Source: Photobacterium proteolyticum (GTDB taxonomy: Bacteria; Pseudomonadota; Gammaproteobacteria; Enterobacterales; Vibrionaceae). Taken from it: a stretch of 45,308 nt of DNA. The stretch's first letter is position 1. Each line of letters begins with the position of its first letter. Below, piece after piece: positions 1-9,864 of the stretch. The stretch is taken from assembly GCF_001939735.1 (NCBI RefSeq), contig NZ_MJIL01000040.1, forward strand, positions 1 to 45,308, read 5' to 3'. Below the pieces are notes generated by a model. That model did no database searches, had not been told where the DNA came from, and was given only the letters and a program-made list of their open reading frames with translations. Made by a program: the position numbers and the translations under genes.

Positions 1-68
1 TTCGAACCATCGAAGGCGGAGCCGTCAGATTTACAGTCTGATCCCTTTGGCCACTCGGGAACCCCTCC
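1..68 (-). tRNA. tRNA-Tyr (GUA), 3' end cut off by window start
   Basis: On the minus strand this reads as a class II tRNA with anticodon GTA in the loop CTGTAAA, and its 5' end GGAGGGGTTCCC is at position 68. The copy is nearly identical to the complete tRNA at 160-244, with one visible difference in the variable arm (GGCGGAGCC against GGCAGAGCC on the plus strand). About 17 nt of the 3' end, including CCA, lie outside the window. It is probably co-transcribed with the neighbouring copy. Confidence 0.93.
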
Positions 69-159
69 ACGGGGTGTTGCTTTGGCAACAAGCCAACAAG
101 GCTTGTTTAGGCCGGAAAGATGTACCTTACAACAAATAAGGAACAGCTTTCAAGAATAA

Positions 160-244
160 TGGTGGAGGGAGATGGATTCGAACCATCGAAGGCAGAGCCG
201 TCAGATTTACAGTCTGATCCCTTTGGCCACTCGGGAACCCCTCC
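160..244 (-). tRNA. tRNA-Tyr (GUA)
   Basis: This is a complete 85-nt class II tRNA on the minus strand. It has the 5' GGAGGGG acceptor strand, the anticodon loop CTGTAAA (GUA), a long variable arm, the T-loop GGTTCGAATCC and an encoded 3' CCA. It is separated by 91 bp from a second tRNA-Tyr copy (1-68), so the window opens inside a tandem tRNA-Tyr operon read leftward. A good sigma-70 promoter lies just upstream at 260-287. Confidence 0.97.
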
Positions 245-259
245 ACAAGTGCGGTGCGG

Positions 260-287
260 ATAATATCAAACAATACGTTGCTGTAAA
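260..287 (-). promoter_or_regulatory. Sigma-70 promoter of the tRNA-Tyr operon
   Basis: On the minus strand there is TTTACA (282-287), a 16-bp spacer and TATTAT (260-265). A GC-rich discriminator (CCGCACC) then leads to the tRNA 5' end about 15 nt further on. A GC-rich discriminator is typical of stringently controlled stable-RNA promoters. The assignment rests on motif match and position. Confidence 0.7.
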
Positions 288-480
288 CCCTTTTCCTGCG
301 AAATTCTGTCTGCCTGCTGTAATTTTCATCATATTGTTGCTTGTCAGGACATTACCGACGATTTGTTCGCACCAGATTCCGGACAGATGAACGTATTATT
401 GCGTAACTTTACATTTCTTTACCCCGTTAGCGCTCTGGTTTCGATATTATTCAACCAGTTTTCTTTAGGCGTTTTTTATT

Positions 481-1566
481 ATGAAAAAAATCCTCGTAGC
501 AGCATTGGTGACCGCTGCTCTGTCCGGTGGTGGTTTTTTGTATTTTCAGGGCGAGTCTCACGCGGCAGAGAAAAAAGCCGCCCCGGGTGCAGGCCGGTTT
601 ATCCCGGTGACAACCGGGGAGGTATCTTCTCATCCGGTTGCCCAGTCACTGTCACTGATCGGTAAATTGGAAGCCCAGCGCTCGGTGAATGTTGCTACTC
701 AGGTTGCGGCCAAGGTCGATAGTATCGTTGTCGGTGTCAATAATAAGGTCGCCAAGGGCGAATTGCTGGTTCAGCTTGATGATGCCAAAGCACGGGCGGC
801 TTACGAAGAGGCGTTGGCATACCTTAATGATGAAAAGCGAAAATTAAACGAGTTCAAAAGCCTGGTGAAGCGCGGTGCGATCACCCAAACTGAGATTGAT
901 GCCCAGCAGGCTAGCGTAAACATTGCAGATGCCAGATTGAAAGCGGCGAAAGCCGAACTTGATGATCATGCCATTCATGCCCCTTTCGCCGGTACCGTCG
1001 GACTGATTGATATCAGCCCGGGTTACATGTTGACGGTTGGCAGCGAGTTATTTTCTCTTGATGATCTCTCTTCGATGCGTCTCGATATTCAGGTACCCGA
1101 GCAGTACCTCTCTTTTATGAGTGAGGGAATGTCAGTCACGGCAACCAGTCAGGCCTGGCCCGGACGTGAGTTTATGGGAGAGATCCAAGCTATCGATTCC
1201 CGGGTGCAGGCAGACTCGCTCAATATCAAGGTGCGGGTGAATTTCGACAATAGCGACAACAAGCTTAAGCCGGGCATGCTGATGGCAGCAACCATTGGCT
1301 TTACCCCGCATGATGCCGCCATTATTCCCGTACAGGCACTGGAGTACTCCGGTACCAAGCGCTTTGTCTATCTGGTCGATGAGCAAAATATCGCCCGCCG
1401 CACCGAGGTAACACTCGGGGCCCGTGTCGAGAACGAGGTTGTGATTGAGTCCGGCATTAGTATTGGTGATCGTATTGTCGTGCAGGGGCTGGTTAACATG
1501 CGTGACGGTTCCAGGGTCAATGACTTAACCGCAAAGAAGCCGCTTAAATCGGGAGACAGTGCCTGA
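481..1566 (+). CDS. RND efflux periplasmic adaptor (membrane fusion protein)
   Basis: A 361-aa HlyD/AcrA-type adaptor that would link an inner-membrane RND pump to an outer-membrane channel. An N-terminal hydrophobic segment (about residues 4-22) looks like a signal or anchor. The split lipoyl domain is visible as VNVATQVAAKVDSIVVGVNNKVAKGELLVQLDD and, after an alpha-hairpin rich in Glu/Lys/Ala (about 100-165), HAPFAGTVGLIDISPGYML. Beta-barrel and membrane-proximal domains follow. The stop codon shares one base with the start of the pump gene (TGATG at 1564-1568), so the two form an operon. The ribosome-binding site is weak. The substrate cannot be read from the sequence. Confidence 0.9.
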   Translation: MKKILVAALVTAALSGGGFLYFQGESHAAEKKAAPGAGRFIPVTTGEVSSHPVAQSLSLIGKLEAQRSVNVATQVAAKVDSIVVGVNNKVAKGELLVQLDDAKARAAYEEALAYLNDEKRKLNEFKSLVKRGAITQTEIDAQQASVNIADARLKAAKAELDDHAIHAPFAGTVGLIDISPGYMLTVGSELFSLDDLSSMRLDIQVPEQYLSFMSEGMSVTATSQAWPGREFMGEIQAIDSRVQADSLNIKVRVNFDNSDNKLKPGMLMAATIGFTPHDAAIIPVQALEYSGTKRFVYLVDEQNIARRTEVTLGARVENEVVIESGISIGDRIVVQGLVNMRDGSRVNDLTAKKPLKSGDSA

Positions 1567-4500
1567 TGTGGTTATCTGATGTTTCCGTTAAGCGCCCGGT
1601 TGTCGCAATCGTTTTAAGTTTGCTGCTATGTGTCTTCGGGATTGTCTCTTTTTCTAAGTTGGCAGTTCGGGAAATGCCGGATGTCGAAAATCCGGTGGTC
1701 AGTATCTCGACGCGCTATGAAGGGGCCTCGGCAACAATTATGGAAAGCCGGATCACCACGGTACTGGAGGATCAGTTATCGGGGATCAGCGGGATAGACA
1801 GCATTAAATCGACGACCCGCAATGGTATCTCGCGGATCAAGATTGAGTTCGAGATGGGCTGGAACCTGACTGAAGGCGTCAGTGATGTTCGTGATGCGGT
1901 TTCACGGGCACAGCGACGTCTGCCGGATGAAGCCGACGATCCGGTGGTGTCGAAAGACAATGGTTCCGACGAGCCGGCGCTGTATATCAACCTGACGTCG
2001 AGCATTATGGATCGGACCCAGCTGACTGATTACGCCGAGCGGGTGCTGATGGACCGCTTTAGCTTAATAAATGGTGTCAGTTCGGTGCAGCTAAGCGGCG
2101 CCCTGTATCGGGTTATGTATGTGAAGCTGATGCCGGAGCAGATGGCCGGTCGCGGGGTGACAACTAAAGATATCGTCAGTGCCCTTAATAGCGAGAATGT
2201 CGAGTTGCCGGGCGGGGAAGTGCGTAATGACACGACAACCATGTCGGTACGGACCGCGCGCCTGTACCGGACGCCTGATGACTTCGCCTATCTGGTTGTT
2301 CGTACGGCTGATGATGGCACACCGATTTATCTTAAAGATGTCGCCAGGGTGACAATTGGTGCCCAGAACGAGAATGCGACCTTTAAAAATAACGGTGTTT
2401 CTAACCTGAGCTTAGGCATGGTGACCATGACAGATGCCAACCCGCTGAATGTGGCTGCTGATGTTCATGCCGAAGTTGAGCGGATGCAGCGTTTTATTCC
2501 CGAAGGGACGTCGCTTTATGTCGATTATGATTCGACGGTGTTTATCGATCGCTCAATCAGCGAAGTTTACAGTACCTTGTTTGTCACCGGGATGCTGGTG
2601 GTACTGGTGCTCTATATTTTCATCGGGCAGGCAAGGGCAACCTTGATCCCCGCAATCACTGTACCGGTCTCACTGATATCTGCCTTTATGGTGGCCTACT
2701 TCCTGGGGTTCTCTATCAACCTGCTGACACTGATGGCGCTGATCCTGGCTATCGGACTGGTTGTGGATGACGCCATCGTGGTGGTGGAGAACATCTATCA
2801 CCACATTGAAAAGGGCGAGCCGCCACTGCTTGCGGCGTACAAAGGAACACGTGAAGTTGGCTTTGCCGTCGTGGCTACAACCGTTGTGCTGGTGATGGTC
2901 TTCCTGCCTATTTCCTTTATGGACGGCATGGTCGGCCCGCTGTTTACCGAGTTTTCGGTGCTGTTGGCGGTCGCGGTTATCTTCTCGTCCCTGGTGGCTC
3001 TGACGCTGAGTCCGGTGTTGGGCAGCAAGCTGCTAAAGGCCAGTGTGAAGCCCGGCAAGTTTAACCTTTGGGTTGATAGTATGTTTGGCAGGCTGGAAGC
3101 ACGATACCGCAAGGTAGTGAGCTTTTCGGTGCGCTACCGATATGTTGCGCCATTGATTGTGCTGGGTTTCATTGGCCTGAGTGTCGTGCTGATGAAGTCT
3201 GTCCCTTCTCAGCTGGCGCCGCAGGAAGATCGCGGGGTGATCTTTGCTTTTGTCAAAGGGGCTGAAGGAACCAGCTATAACCGTATGGTCGGTAATGTCG
3301 AAGAGGTTGAACGTCGGTTGCTGCCGATGGTCGGTGAGGGTGTGATTAAGTCGCTGTCGATCCAGACGCCAGCGTTTGGTGGCAACGCCGGGGATCAGAC
3401 TGGCTTTGTGATCATGGCATTGGAGAACTGGGAAGATCGCACTGTCACTGCGACCGAGGCACTTGGTGTGGTTCGCAAGGCCTTACAGGGGATCCCGGAT
3501 GTACGCGTATGGCCGTTTATGCCGGGCTTTCGTGGCGGGTCTTCCGAGCCGATCCAATTTGTCCTTAACGGGGCGGATTATGACGAGCTGTTCCAGTGGG
3601 CAAGTCAGTTGATGGATATTGCCGAAGCCAGTCCGATGATGGAAGGCGCTGATCTGGACTATGCGGAGACGACACCGGAGCTGGTGGTTACCGTAAACCG
3701 CCAGCGTGCGGGTGAACTGGGTATTCCAGTCTCCGAGATTGCCGAGACGCTTGAGATCATGTTGGGTGGTCGTACCGAAACGACGTTTGTTGATCGCGGT
3801 GAAGAATATGATGTCTACCTGCGCGGGGATGAGAACAGCTTTAACAATGCAACGGATCTGAGTCAGATTTATGTTCGCGCCCGTTCCGGTCAGCTGATCA
3901 CCCTGGAGTCTGTCGCTGAGGTTGAGGAAGTGGTGTCTGCCCAGAAGCTGAGCCATAACCAGAAGCAGAAATCCATCACCCTGAAAGCGAGTCTGGTACC
4001 TGGGTATACCCTGGGTGAGGCCCTGGAGTTTCTTGATGCCAAGGCATTGGAAATATTGCCGAGCGATATCGTGATTGACTATGCCGGTGAGTCAAAGGAT
4101 TTCCGTGAAAACCAGAGCAGTATCTTGTTGGTATTTGGTCTGGCCTTGCTGGTGGCATACCTGGTATTGGCTGCCCAGTTCGAGAGCTTCATCAACCCGA
4201 TGGTGGTGATGCTGACAGTGCCGATGGGGATTTTCGGTGGCTTGGCAGGGCTGTTGATCTTAAACCAGAGTCTGAATATCTTCAGCCAGATCGGGATGAT
4301 CATGCTGATTGGGATGGTAACCAAGAACGGTATCCTGATTGTTGAGTTTGCCAACCAGCTACGTGACAAGGGTGTTGCATTCGAGCAGGCAATTATCGAT
4401 GCTTCTGAGCGTCGTTTGCGCCCGATTTTGATGACAGCCTTTACTACCTTGTTTGGCTCTGTTCCTTTGATTCTGTCGACAGGGGCGGGAGCTGAAAGCC

Positions 4501-4703
4501 GGATTGCTGTCGGAACAGTTGTCTTCTTCGGCATGGCGTTTGCTACCTTTGTGACCCTGTTGGTGATCCCTGCGATGTATCGATTGATGTCGGAGAAAAC
4601 GGCATCACCGGGTCATGTTGCCGAACAGCTGGAAAAAGCCCTGCAGCAAGATTATGTCGGTCGCTCGAATCATGGTGAGCTGCCGACAGCAAAAGAGAGC
4701 TAA
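1566..4703 (+). CDS. RND-family multidrug efflux transporter (HAE1-like)
   Basis: A 1045-aa inner-membrane proton/drug antiporter of the AcrB/MexB superfamily, with the usual two-fold repeat of one transmembrane helix, a large periplasmic loop and six more helices per half. The N-terminus MWLSDVSVKRPVVAIVLSLL is typical. The paired acidic residues of the proton relay are in GLVVDDAIVVVENIYHH (TM4), and the TM10-12 part contains GMVTKNGILIVEFANQL. Length is normal for the family. It is translated from an ATG overlapping the adaptor stop and ends just before a strong terminator. No outer-membrane channel gene is adjacent, so a TolC encoded elsewhere is the likely partner. Confidence 0.93.
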   Translation: MWLSDVSVKRPVVAIVLSLLLCVFGIVSFSKLAVREMPDVENPVVSISTRYEGASATIMESRITTVLEDQLSGISGIDSIKSTTRNGISRIKIEFEMGWNLTEGVSDVRDAVSRAQRRLPDEADDPVVSKDNGSDEPALYINLTSSIMDRTQLTDYAERVLMDRFSLINGVSSVQLSGALYRVMYVKLMPEQMAGRGVTTKDIVSALNSENVELPGGEVRNDTTTMSVRTARLYRTPDDFAYLVVRTADDGTPIYLKDVARVTIGAQNENATFKNNGVSNLSLGMVTMTDANPLNVAADVHAEVERMQRFIPEGTSLYVDYDSTVFIDRSISEVYSTLFVTGMLVVLVLYIFIGQARATLIPAITVPVSLISAFMVAYFLGFSINLLTLMALILAIGLVVDDAIVVVENIYHHIEKGEPPLLAAYKGTREVGFAVVATTVVLVMVFLPISFMDGMVGPLFTEFSVLLAVAVIFSSLVALTLSPVLGSKLLKASVKPGKFNLWVDSMFGRLEARYRKVVSFSVRYRYVAPLIVLGFIGLSVVLMKSVPSQLAPQEDRGVIFAFVKGAEGTSYNRMVGNVEEVERRLLPMVGEGVIKSLSIQTPAFGGNAGDQTGFVIMALENWEDRTVTATEALGVVRKALQGIPDVRVWPFMPGFRGGSSEPIQFVLNGADYDELFQWASQLMDIAEASPMMEGADLDYAETTPELVVTVNRQRAGELGIPVSEIAETLEIMLGGRTETTFVDRGEEYDVYLRGDENSFNNATDLSQIYVRARSGQLITLESVAEVEEVVSAQKLSHNQKQKSITLKASLVPGYTLGEALEFLDAKALEILPSDIVIDYAGESKDFRENQSSILLVFGLALLVAYLVLAAQFESFINPMVVMLTVPMGIFGGLAGLLILNQSLNIFSQIGMIMLIGMVTKNGILIVEFANQLRDKGVAFEQAIIDASERRLRPILMTAFTTLFGSVPLILSTGAGAESRIAVGTVVFFGMAFATFVTLLVIPAMYRLMSEKTASPGHVAEQLEKALQQDYVGRSNHGELPTAKES

Positions 4704-4734
4704 TAGCCTTCTGCGCTGTTCTTTGACTGAAATG

Positions 4735-4760
4735 AAACCGCCCATCTGGGCGGTTTTTTT
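4735..4760 (+). terminator. Rho-independent terminator of the RND operon
   Basis: A 9-bp perfect stem, AAACCGCCC (4735-4743) with GGGCGGTTT (4748-4756), has a 4-nt loop and runs into a T tract. It lies about 30 bp after the pump stop codon. Confidence 0.9.
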
Positions 4761-4873
4761 CGCTATTAAACATAATTTCTTTTCCAGCACCCTACGGGGT
4801 TGGTAGAATTAGAGGGTATAGCCAACTAACTGACCTTGATCGCGTTGTGAAACGCATAGCAAAGAAGAACACC

Positions 4874-6004
4874 ATGTCTCAGAATCAGCCTCAGAATTCA
4901 ACTGACAATGCCGACCAGAATCAGGCAAAAGCAGTACGTTTAAACAAATTTATCAGTGATACGGGCTTTTGCTCACGCCGTGAGGCGGACAAGCTTATTG
5001 ATCAAGGCCGAGTGACCATCAATGGCCAAGAGCCGGAAATGGGCATGAAAGTACAACCGGGCGACGAAGTACTGGTCGATGACCGGCCTCTGCGTGCCAA
5101 AGAAAAGCCAATCTATATTGCGCTTAACAAGCCAACAGGCATAACCTGTACTACCGAGCGTCATATAAAAGATAATATTGTCGATTTTATTGGTCACCGT
5201 AAGCGTATCTTCCCGATTGGTCGTTTGGACAAGCCATCAGACGGTCTGATTTTTCTGACTAATGACGGTGATATCGTCAACAAAATCTTGCGTGCCGGTA
5301 ACTCGCACGAGAAAGAATATGTGGTTCGGGTAGACAAGCCGATCACCCAGGAATTTATCGACAAGATGGCCTCGGGTGTCGCAATCCTCGACACCGTCAC
5401 CTTGCCATGTAAAGTCACCAAGGAAACGACCTACTCGTTCCGTATTGTGCTGACACAGGGACTGAACCGCCAGATCCGCCGTATGTGTGAAGCACTGGGT
5501 TATGACGTGTTCAAGCTGCGCCGTGTTCGTATTATGAATATCAGCATCGATGGATTGCCGAATGGGAAATGGCGTTACCTGACAGAGGCAGAAATTGCTG
5601 AGATTCATAGCCTGATTTCCGATTCCAGCGGTACAGAGGAAGCCTCGCAGGTTGATGGCAAAGGCAAATCCATCAAAAAAGCGACGGATGCCAAGTTGTT
5701 TGACAGTCGTCAGCAAGATGCAGCTGAGCGTAATGGCGGCAAGATTCAGTACAAAACTTACAAGGGCAAAGGCGAGTTTAACCGCAAGCGCCGTTCAGGC
5801 GATCAAGAGGATTCACGCTCAGACGAACGCCGAGGCTCTCGCCCTGGGCGTGGCAACAAGCCTAGCCACAATAAGCCAAGTCAAGGAAAATCAGGCCAAG
5901 GTAAGTCAGGCGATGGCAGATCTAGCCGTGACAATGATTTCTCTCGTGGCCGCAATTCTGGCTCAAGCGGCATCAAGAAGTGGAAATCGAAAAAAGACGC
6001 GTAA
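4874..6004 (+). CDS. rluF: 23S rRNA pseudouridine(2604) synthase RluF
   Basis: Isomerises a uridine of 23S rRNA to pseudouridine in the decoding-neighbourhood helix, acting on ribosomal RNA in the cytoplasm. An S4 RNA-binding domain ([31 protein letters not shown]) is followed by the RsuA/RluF catalytic domain with the active-site aspartate in [18 protein letters not shown] and the [18 protein letters not shown] motif. I chose the ATG at 4874 (MSQNQPQ) because the GTG at 4847 lacks a ribosome-binding site; the product is then 376 aa. That is longer than the roughly 290-aa E. coli enzyme: about 120 extra C-terminal residues are low-complexity and rich in Lys, Arg, Ser, Gly and Asp. Confidence 0.9.
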   Translation: MSQNQPQNSTDNADQNQAKAVRLNKFISDTGFCSRREADKLIDQGRVTINGQEPEMGMKVQPGDEVLVDDRPLRAKEKPIYIALNKPTGITCTTERHIKDNIVDFIGHRKRIFPIGRLDKPSDGLIFLTNDGDIVNKILRAGNSHEKEYVVRVDKPITQEFIDKMASGVAILDTVTLPCKVTKETTYSFRIVLTQGLNRQIRRMCEALGYDVFKLRRVRIMNISIDGLPNGKWRYLTEAEIAEIHSLISDSSGTEEASQVDGKGKSIKKATDAKLFDSRQQDAAERNGGKIQYKTYKGKGEFNRKRRSGDQEDSRSDERRGSRPGRGNKPSHNKPSQGKSGQGKSGDGRSSRDNDFSRGRNSGSSGIKKWKSKKDA

Positions 6005-6014
6005 TTTCTGCTTG

Positions 6015-6042
6015 TATAGCGAGAGAGCCTTCTCTCGCTATA
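6015..6042 (+). terminator. Strong hairpin after rluF, possible terminator
   Basis: A 12-bp perfect inverted repeat, TATAGCGAGAGA (6015-6026) and TCTCTCGCTATA (6031-6042), has a GCCT loop. It is followed by a C-rich rather than a T-rich stretch, so intrinsic termination is plausible but not textbook. Confidence 0.5.
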
Positions 6043-6218
6043 TCCCCCCTTATATCCCCTTCACATTTTAATTGCCGATAATAAGCGTATTTCCCCTCTT
6101 GCATTCCCTGCGACTAATTTGCACTATGTACTCATTAACGAAAACACAACTATGATGATCCCGGCAAGGCAAATGTTGCGCGGGTATTTTAGAAACATCG
6201 AAAAGAACAGAGGAAGTA

Positions 6219-7304
6219 ATGGCAGGCAATACGATAGGACAACTTTTTCGCGTCACTACCTTTGGTGAAAGCCATGGCCTGGCACTAGGCTGCATCATTG
6301 ATGGCTGTCCTCCGGGGCTTGCACTGACAGAAGCGGACATGCAGCATGATTTGGACCGTCGACGTCCAGGTACTTCCAAGTACACAACTCAGCGTCGTGA
6401 ACCCGATGAAGTAAAGATTCTGTCTGGCGTTTTTGAAGGCCAGACAACCGGTACCTCGATTGGTCTGCTGATTGAAAATACCGACCAGCGCTCAAAAGAT
6501 TACTCCAACATCAAGGATAAGTTCCGCCCGGGACATGCTGATTATACCTACCACCAAAAGTACGGAGTTCGTGACTACCGCGGCGGTGGTCGTTCGTCAG
6601 CCCGTGAAACGGCGATGCGTGTAGCTGCTGGCGCTGTGGCCAAAAAGTACCTGAAGCAAGTGCATGGTATTGAGGTGCGTGCTTATCTCTCTCAGATGGG
6701 AGATGTCACCATTGATAAGGTTGACTGGGATCAGATTGAGCAAAATGCGTTTTTCTGTCCGGATGCCGACAAGGTTGAAGCCTTTGACGAGTTGATACGT
6801 AAACTGAAGAAAGAAGGCGACTCCATTGGTGCCAAGCTGACGGTTGTAGCCAGCAATGTACCGGTTGGTTTGGGAGAGCCTGTTTTTGACCGTCTTGACG
6901 CCGACATTGCCCACTCGCTAATGAGTATTAATGCGGTAAAAGGGGTTGAGATTGGTGATGGTTTTGATGTGGTTGAGCAGCGCGGCAGCGAACATCGTGA
7001 TGCGATGACACCGGAAGGCTTTAAAACCAATCATGCCGGCGGTATTTTGGGTGGCATCTCGTCCGGTCAGGATGTGGTTGCACATATTGCCCTGAAGCCG
7101 ACATCAAGTATTACGGTACCGGGCGAAACCATTAATCGTCAGGGCGAGAGCACGGAAGTGATCACCAAAGGTCGCCACGACCCGTGCGTCGGGATCCGCG
7201 CGGTGCCGATTGCTGAAGCGATGCTGGCGATCACACTGATGGATCATCTGCTGCGCCATCGTGGTCAGAACGCCGATGTGGTGACAGAAACACCGAAGAT
7301 CTGA
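6219..7304 (+). CDS. aroC: Chorismate synthase
   Basis: Last step of the shikimate pathway: FMN-dependent trans-1,4-elimination of phosphate from 5-enolpyruvylshikimate-3-phosphate to chorismate, the precursor of aromatic amino acids, folate and quinones. The 361-aa length is standard. Family signatures are [18 protein letters not shown] near the N-terminus, [21 protein letters not shown] around residues 123-143, and the [17 protein letters not shown] segment near the C-terminus. The start ATG follows a good AGGAAG ribosome-binding site. In E. coli aroC follows smrB-prmB; here those genes are about 14 kb away (20992-22508), so the cluster has been split. The gene ends at a strong terminator. 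Confidence 0.97.
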   Translation: MAGNTIGQLFRVTTFGESHGLALGCIIDGCPPGLALTEADMQHDLDRRRPGTSKYTTQRREPDEVKILSGVFEGQTTGTSIGLLIENTDQRSKDYSNIKDKFRPGHADYTYHQKYGVRDYRGGGRSSARETAMRVAAGAVAKKYLKQVHGIEVRAYLSQMGDVTIDKVDWDQIEQNAFFCPDADKVEAFDELIRKLKKEGDSIGAKLTVVASNVPVGLGEPVFDRLDADIAHSLMSINAVKGVEIGDGFDVVEQRGSEHRDAMTPEGFKTNHAGGILGGISSGQDVVAHIALKPTSSITVPGETINRQGESTEVITKGRHDPCVGIRAVPIAEAMLAITLMDHLLRHRGQNADVVTETPKI

Positions 7305-7330
7305 TCATTATCGATTTGAGATTAAAAAGA

Positions 7331-7357
7331 GCGAGAGGTGAAAGCCTCTCGCTTTTT
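7331..7357 (+). terminator. Rho-independent terminator of aroC
   Basis: The stem GCGAGAGG (7331-7338)/CCTCTCGC (7345-7352) with loop TGAAAG is followed by TTTTT. It separates aroC from the convergent gene at 7397-8044. An A-rich left flank could let it also work on the opposite strand. Confidence 0.88.
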
Positions 7358-7396
7358 GTTTGCCTGCATATCCAACGGAATGTTTGATACCCGTTG

Positions 7397-8044
7397 TCAG
7401 GATTGTGAATCAAGCTCTTTGGCTTCAACCTTGCCGACTTCTTCGAACTTGAATATCGGCAGGCGCCAGCCAAACTGCACGGCAGCAACACGTACCATAA
7501 AGCCGACAACCAGAGTCATAATCGTCGTTATTGTTTCCGGTACGGCAAAATACATCATCGTGTAATACATTCCGCCAGCCATGAATGCGACAGATGCATA
7601 CAGCTCTTTATGCAGCACCATGGGGGTACGACGACAGATTAAATCCCGTAGCAACCCACCGAAGACCCCAGTCACCACTGCGGCTACGATACAGATAAGC
7701 GGAGACAGGCCCATATCCATGGCTACCCGACAGCCGATGATACTGAATACAATCAGTCCCAGAGAATCGAGCAGAACAAATATTTTGTGAAAGCGGACAA
7801 CCTGCGGAGCCACCATGGTTGTAAACAACCCGGCCAGGCAAGTAATCGCAAGGTATTGGGGATTTGCCACCCAGCCGAGCGGGTAGTGGCCCAGTAATAT
7901 ATCGCGTACTGTACCGCCGCCGATTGCAGTCGCGCTGGCAACCAGCATGACCCCGAACCAGTCCATATGACGCTTGCCGGCAGCCAGTGCGCCGGTCATA
8001 GCCTCGGCAGTTATTCCGATGATGTATAGTGTTGTTAAAAGCAT
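7397..8044 (-). CDS. TRIC-family (UPF0126) membrane protein
   Basis: A 215-aa integral membrane protein with about seven hydrophobic segments. It contains an internal duplication, each half carrying a glycine-rich/arginine-aspartate motif: AIGGGTVRDILLG (about residues 41-53) and GVFGGLLRDLICRR (about 126-139). This is the hallmark of the trimeric intracellular cation channel family, whose prokaryotic members conduct potassium or sodium or act as glycine-type transporters. The gene is monocistronic and convergent with aroC. The exact substrate cannot be inferred. Confidence 0.82.
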   Translation of the reverse strand: MLLTTLYIIGITAEAMTGALAAGKRHMDWFGVMLVASATAIGGGTVRDILLGHYPLGWVANPQYLAITCLAGLFTTMVAPQVVRFHKIFVLLDSLGLIVFSIIGCRVAMDMGLSPLICIVAAVVTGVFGGLLRDLICRRTPMVLHKELYASVAFMAGGMYYTMMYFAVPETITTIMTLVVGFMVRVAAVQFGWRLPIFKFEEVGKVEAKELDSQS

Positions 8045-8167
8045 GAGAAAAATTGATGAAATACTAAGAATGCTAAGAAAGATGCGATTCTATGAGGCAA
8101 TTTTTGTGACGTCGAATGAAATTTCTTTCTTTATGGATTAATTGAATTCATGCATGCGGTGCGAGCA

Positions 8168-8200
8168 ATAAAAAAGAGAGTGCATATCAATACACTCTCT
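8168..8200 (-). terminator. Terminator of the fadL gene at 8244-9572
   Basis: Read on the minus strand, AGAGAGTG (8193-8200) pairs with CACTCTCT (8175-8182) across a 10-nt loop. It is followed by a run of T (the plus-strand A tract at 8171-8175). Confidence 0.8.
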
Positions 8201-8243
8201 TGATGGACGTAGCTAAAATCTAGTTTCTAGTTTCAGCCTGTCA

Positions 8244-9572
8244 TTAAAACTTGTAGTTTGCCTGTACGCCAACTAGCCATACGTTGCCAGAGGTTTCACC
8301 GTTGAAGCTTAGGCCTGGAATGTCTTCGATTTCTTCTTTCATTTTCGCATCTTTAGCAAAGATGTAAGTGAAGCCGGCATCGAAGCTTAGATTTTTAGAC
8401 CAGCTATAACCAGCACCAATGCTTAGCCATAAACGATCAGTTTCTGGAATAGTCTGGGTACGGTATTCTTCATCAACAGAAGAGGTATCGTATGCGACAC
8501 CAGAACGAAGCGCCAGTTTGTTGTTTAGCTGGTAGGTTGTACCTACGGCAAGGCGGTAGTTGTCTTTCCAGTTTTCTACTTTAATCGTATCAGGGCTATC
8601 TGGATGGCCTGGAATGACTGCAACTAACTTTTCAAAACTGCTCCAGTCTGTCCAGTTGAAACTCGCATGCATCGCAAACTTGTCAGTTAGCTGGTGGAAG
8701 CTGGCAATTTCAGCTGTTGCTGGCAGGGTTAGCTCCATGCTACCAGGGAGTTTGGTACCTTTTTGGATCCCACTTATACCAGTGTATGACAGACCGGAAG
8801 CATCCCCTTCAAGGTTGAAATCAACTTCAGAGCGGTAGTTCACACCAATGCGGTGATCCTGGTTGATTTGCCAGGCAGCGCCTAGCTGCCAGCCCCATGC
8901 GGTATCATCACCTTCCATGTACTTAAGGTCTTTGCCCTTAAGCTGGGACAATAGCTGTCCAGCCTGCGGGTTTGACTGCAGAAGTGCTTCTGCACCTGCA
9001 GGCAAAGAGCTTGGCAGAGAGGCACCAAAATGACCTTCGCCCATCACATAGCGAACACCACCACCAATACTGAACTGATCATTGATCTTGTAAGCAAGGT
9101 TCGGGTTGATTTCGACAGATTTAACCATTGCCTCGTTGCCAAACAGTGTTCCGTAGAAGTTACCGTTTAGCTCTGTTTCCATACCATAGTTAGTCGCAAT
9201 AGCTAAGCCTACAGTCCACTTGTCATTGACTTGATGTGAAAGATAAAAGTTAGGGATGACCGCTGAGTGAGCGACGTCACTAGCCTTAGTATTAGCTTTA
9301 AGTGGGCCGTATTCAATATTGCCATCGACATCGATATTCGGATCGACATAGATTGCACCAACAGAGAGCTGCGTTCCTTCTAGATAGGTCATCATTGCCG
9401 GGTTGCGGAACTGGGCGCTGGCATTGTCTGCCATTGCTGCTTCACCGGCAAACGCGCGGCCAAGGCCTGTTGCCGAGTATTCTGCCAGCTGGAAGCCTGC
9501 TGCCATTGCATTGGCACTCATGCCTAAAGTTGCTGCTGCTGCCAAAGAAAGAGTAATTTTATTTTTGTTCAT
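8244..9572 (-). CDS. fadL: FadL-family long-chain fatty acid outer-membrane porin (copy 1)
   Basis: Takes up long-chain fatty acids across the outer membrane. The 442-aa product has a signal peptide (MNKNKITLSLAAAATLGMSANAMA) and a mature N-terminus AGFQLAEYSATGLGRAFAGEAAMADNASAQFRNPAMM, which is the FadL hatch with its NPA motif. It ends in an aromatic residue (VGVQANYKF), as outer-membrane barrels do. I place the start at 9572 because the upstream in-frame codon (9611) adds 13 residues before a perfect signal peptide. A FadR-like operator lies about 155 bp upstream. A second FadL paralogue follows at 9918-11168 in the same orientation. Confidence 0.92.
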   Translation of the reverse strand: MNKNKITLSLAAAATLGMSANAMAAGFQLAEYSATGLGRAFAGEAAMADNASAQFRNPAMMTYLEGTQLSVGAIYVDPNIDVDGNIEYGPLKANTKASDVAHSAVIPNFYLSHQVNDKWTVGLAIATNYGMETELNGNFYGTLFGNEAMVKSVEINPNLAYKINDQFSIGGGVRYVMGEGHFGASLPSSLPAGAEALLQSNPQAGQLLSQLKGKDLKYMEGDDTAWGWQLGAAWQINQDHRIGVNYRSEVDFNLEGDASGLSYTGISGIQKGTKLPGSMELTLPATAEIASFHQLTDKFAMHASFNWTDWSSFEKLVAVIPGHPDSPDTIKVENWKDNYRLAVGTTYQLNNKLALRSGVAYDTSSVDEEYRTQTIPETDRLWLSIGAGYSWSKNLSFDAGFTYIFAKDAKMKEEIEDIPGLSFNGETSGNVWLVGVQANYKF

Positions 9573-9724
9573 CAGTCTATATGTTCGCTGAAACGTAATG
9601 CTGCGAATCATACGCTTTAGAGTAAAAGCTTTAAGTTATTCTTTGTTCTTGATAATAATTAAGTTGTTTATGCTGGTTAGTTTTATAATCCTGGTGTTAT
9701 ATCTGGTAAAAAATACTCATATCA

Positions 9725-9741
9725 TTCTGGTCGGATGAGAT
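9725..9741 (-). promoter_or_regulatory. FadR-like operator upstream of fadL copy 1
   Basis: The 17-mer TTCTGGTCGGATGAGAT matches the E. coli FadR palindrome (AACTGGTCNGACCAGTT) at 11 of 16 defined positions, with an intact TGGTC-G-GA core. It lies 150-170 bp upstream of the fadL start in an otherwise gene-free 345-bp stretch (9573-9917). In E. coli FadR represses fadL. Function here is inferred from the motif. Confidence 0.55.
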
Positions 9742-9864
9742 TTCAGCGTACACATGTATATGAAATAGAGGGTTTCAGCGACGTAGTGTTCACTGAAAAT
9801 AGCGAAGAAAAGTAGCGTTGAGTAGTAAAAGTTATAAATGACAAGTAGTTAGGGTTAAAATTAG

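Noticed and set aside
363..665. 100-aa plus-strand ORF overlapping the RND adaptor start
   Set aside because: It is out of frame with a clear adaptor gene starting at 481 and its sequence looks like a frame shadow.
8560..8838. ORFs antisense to the fadL genes
   Set aside because: Codon pattern and sequence are those of reverse-strand shadows of well-supported outer-membrane protein genes.
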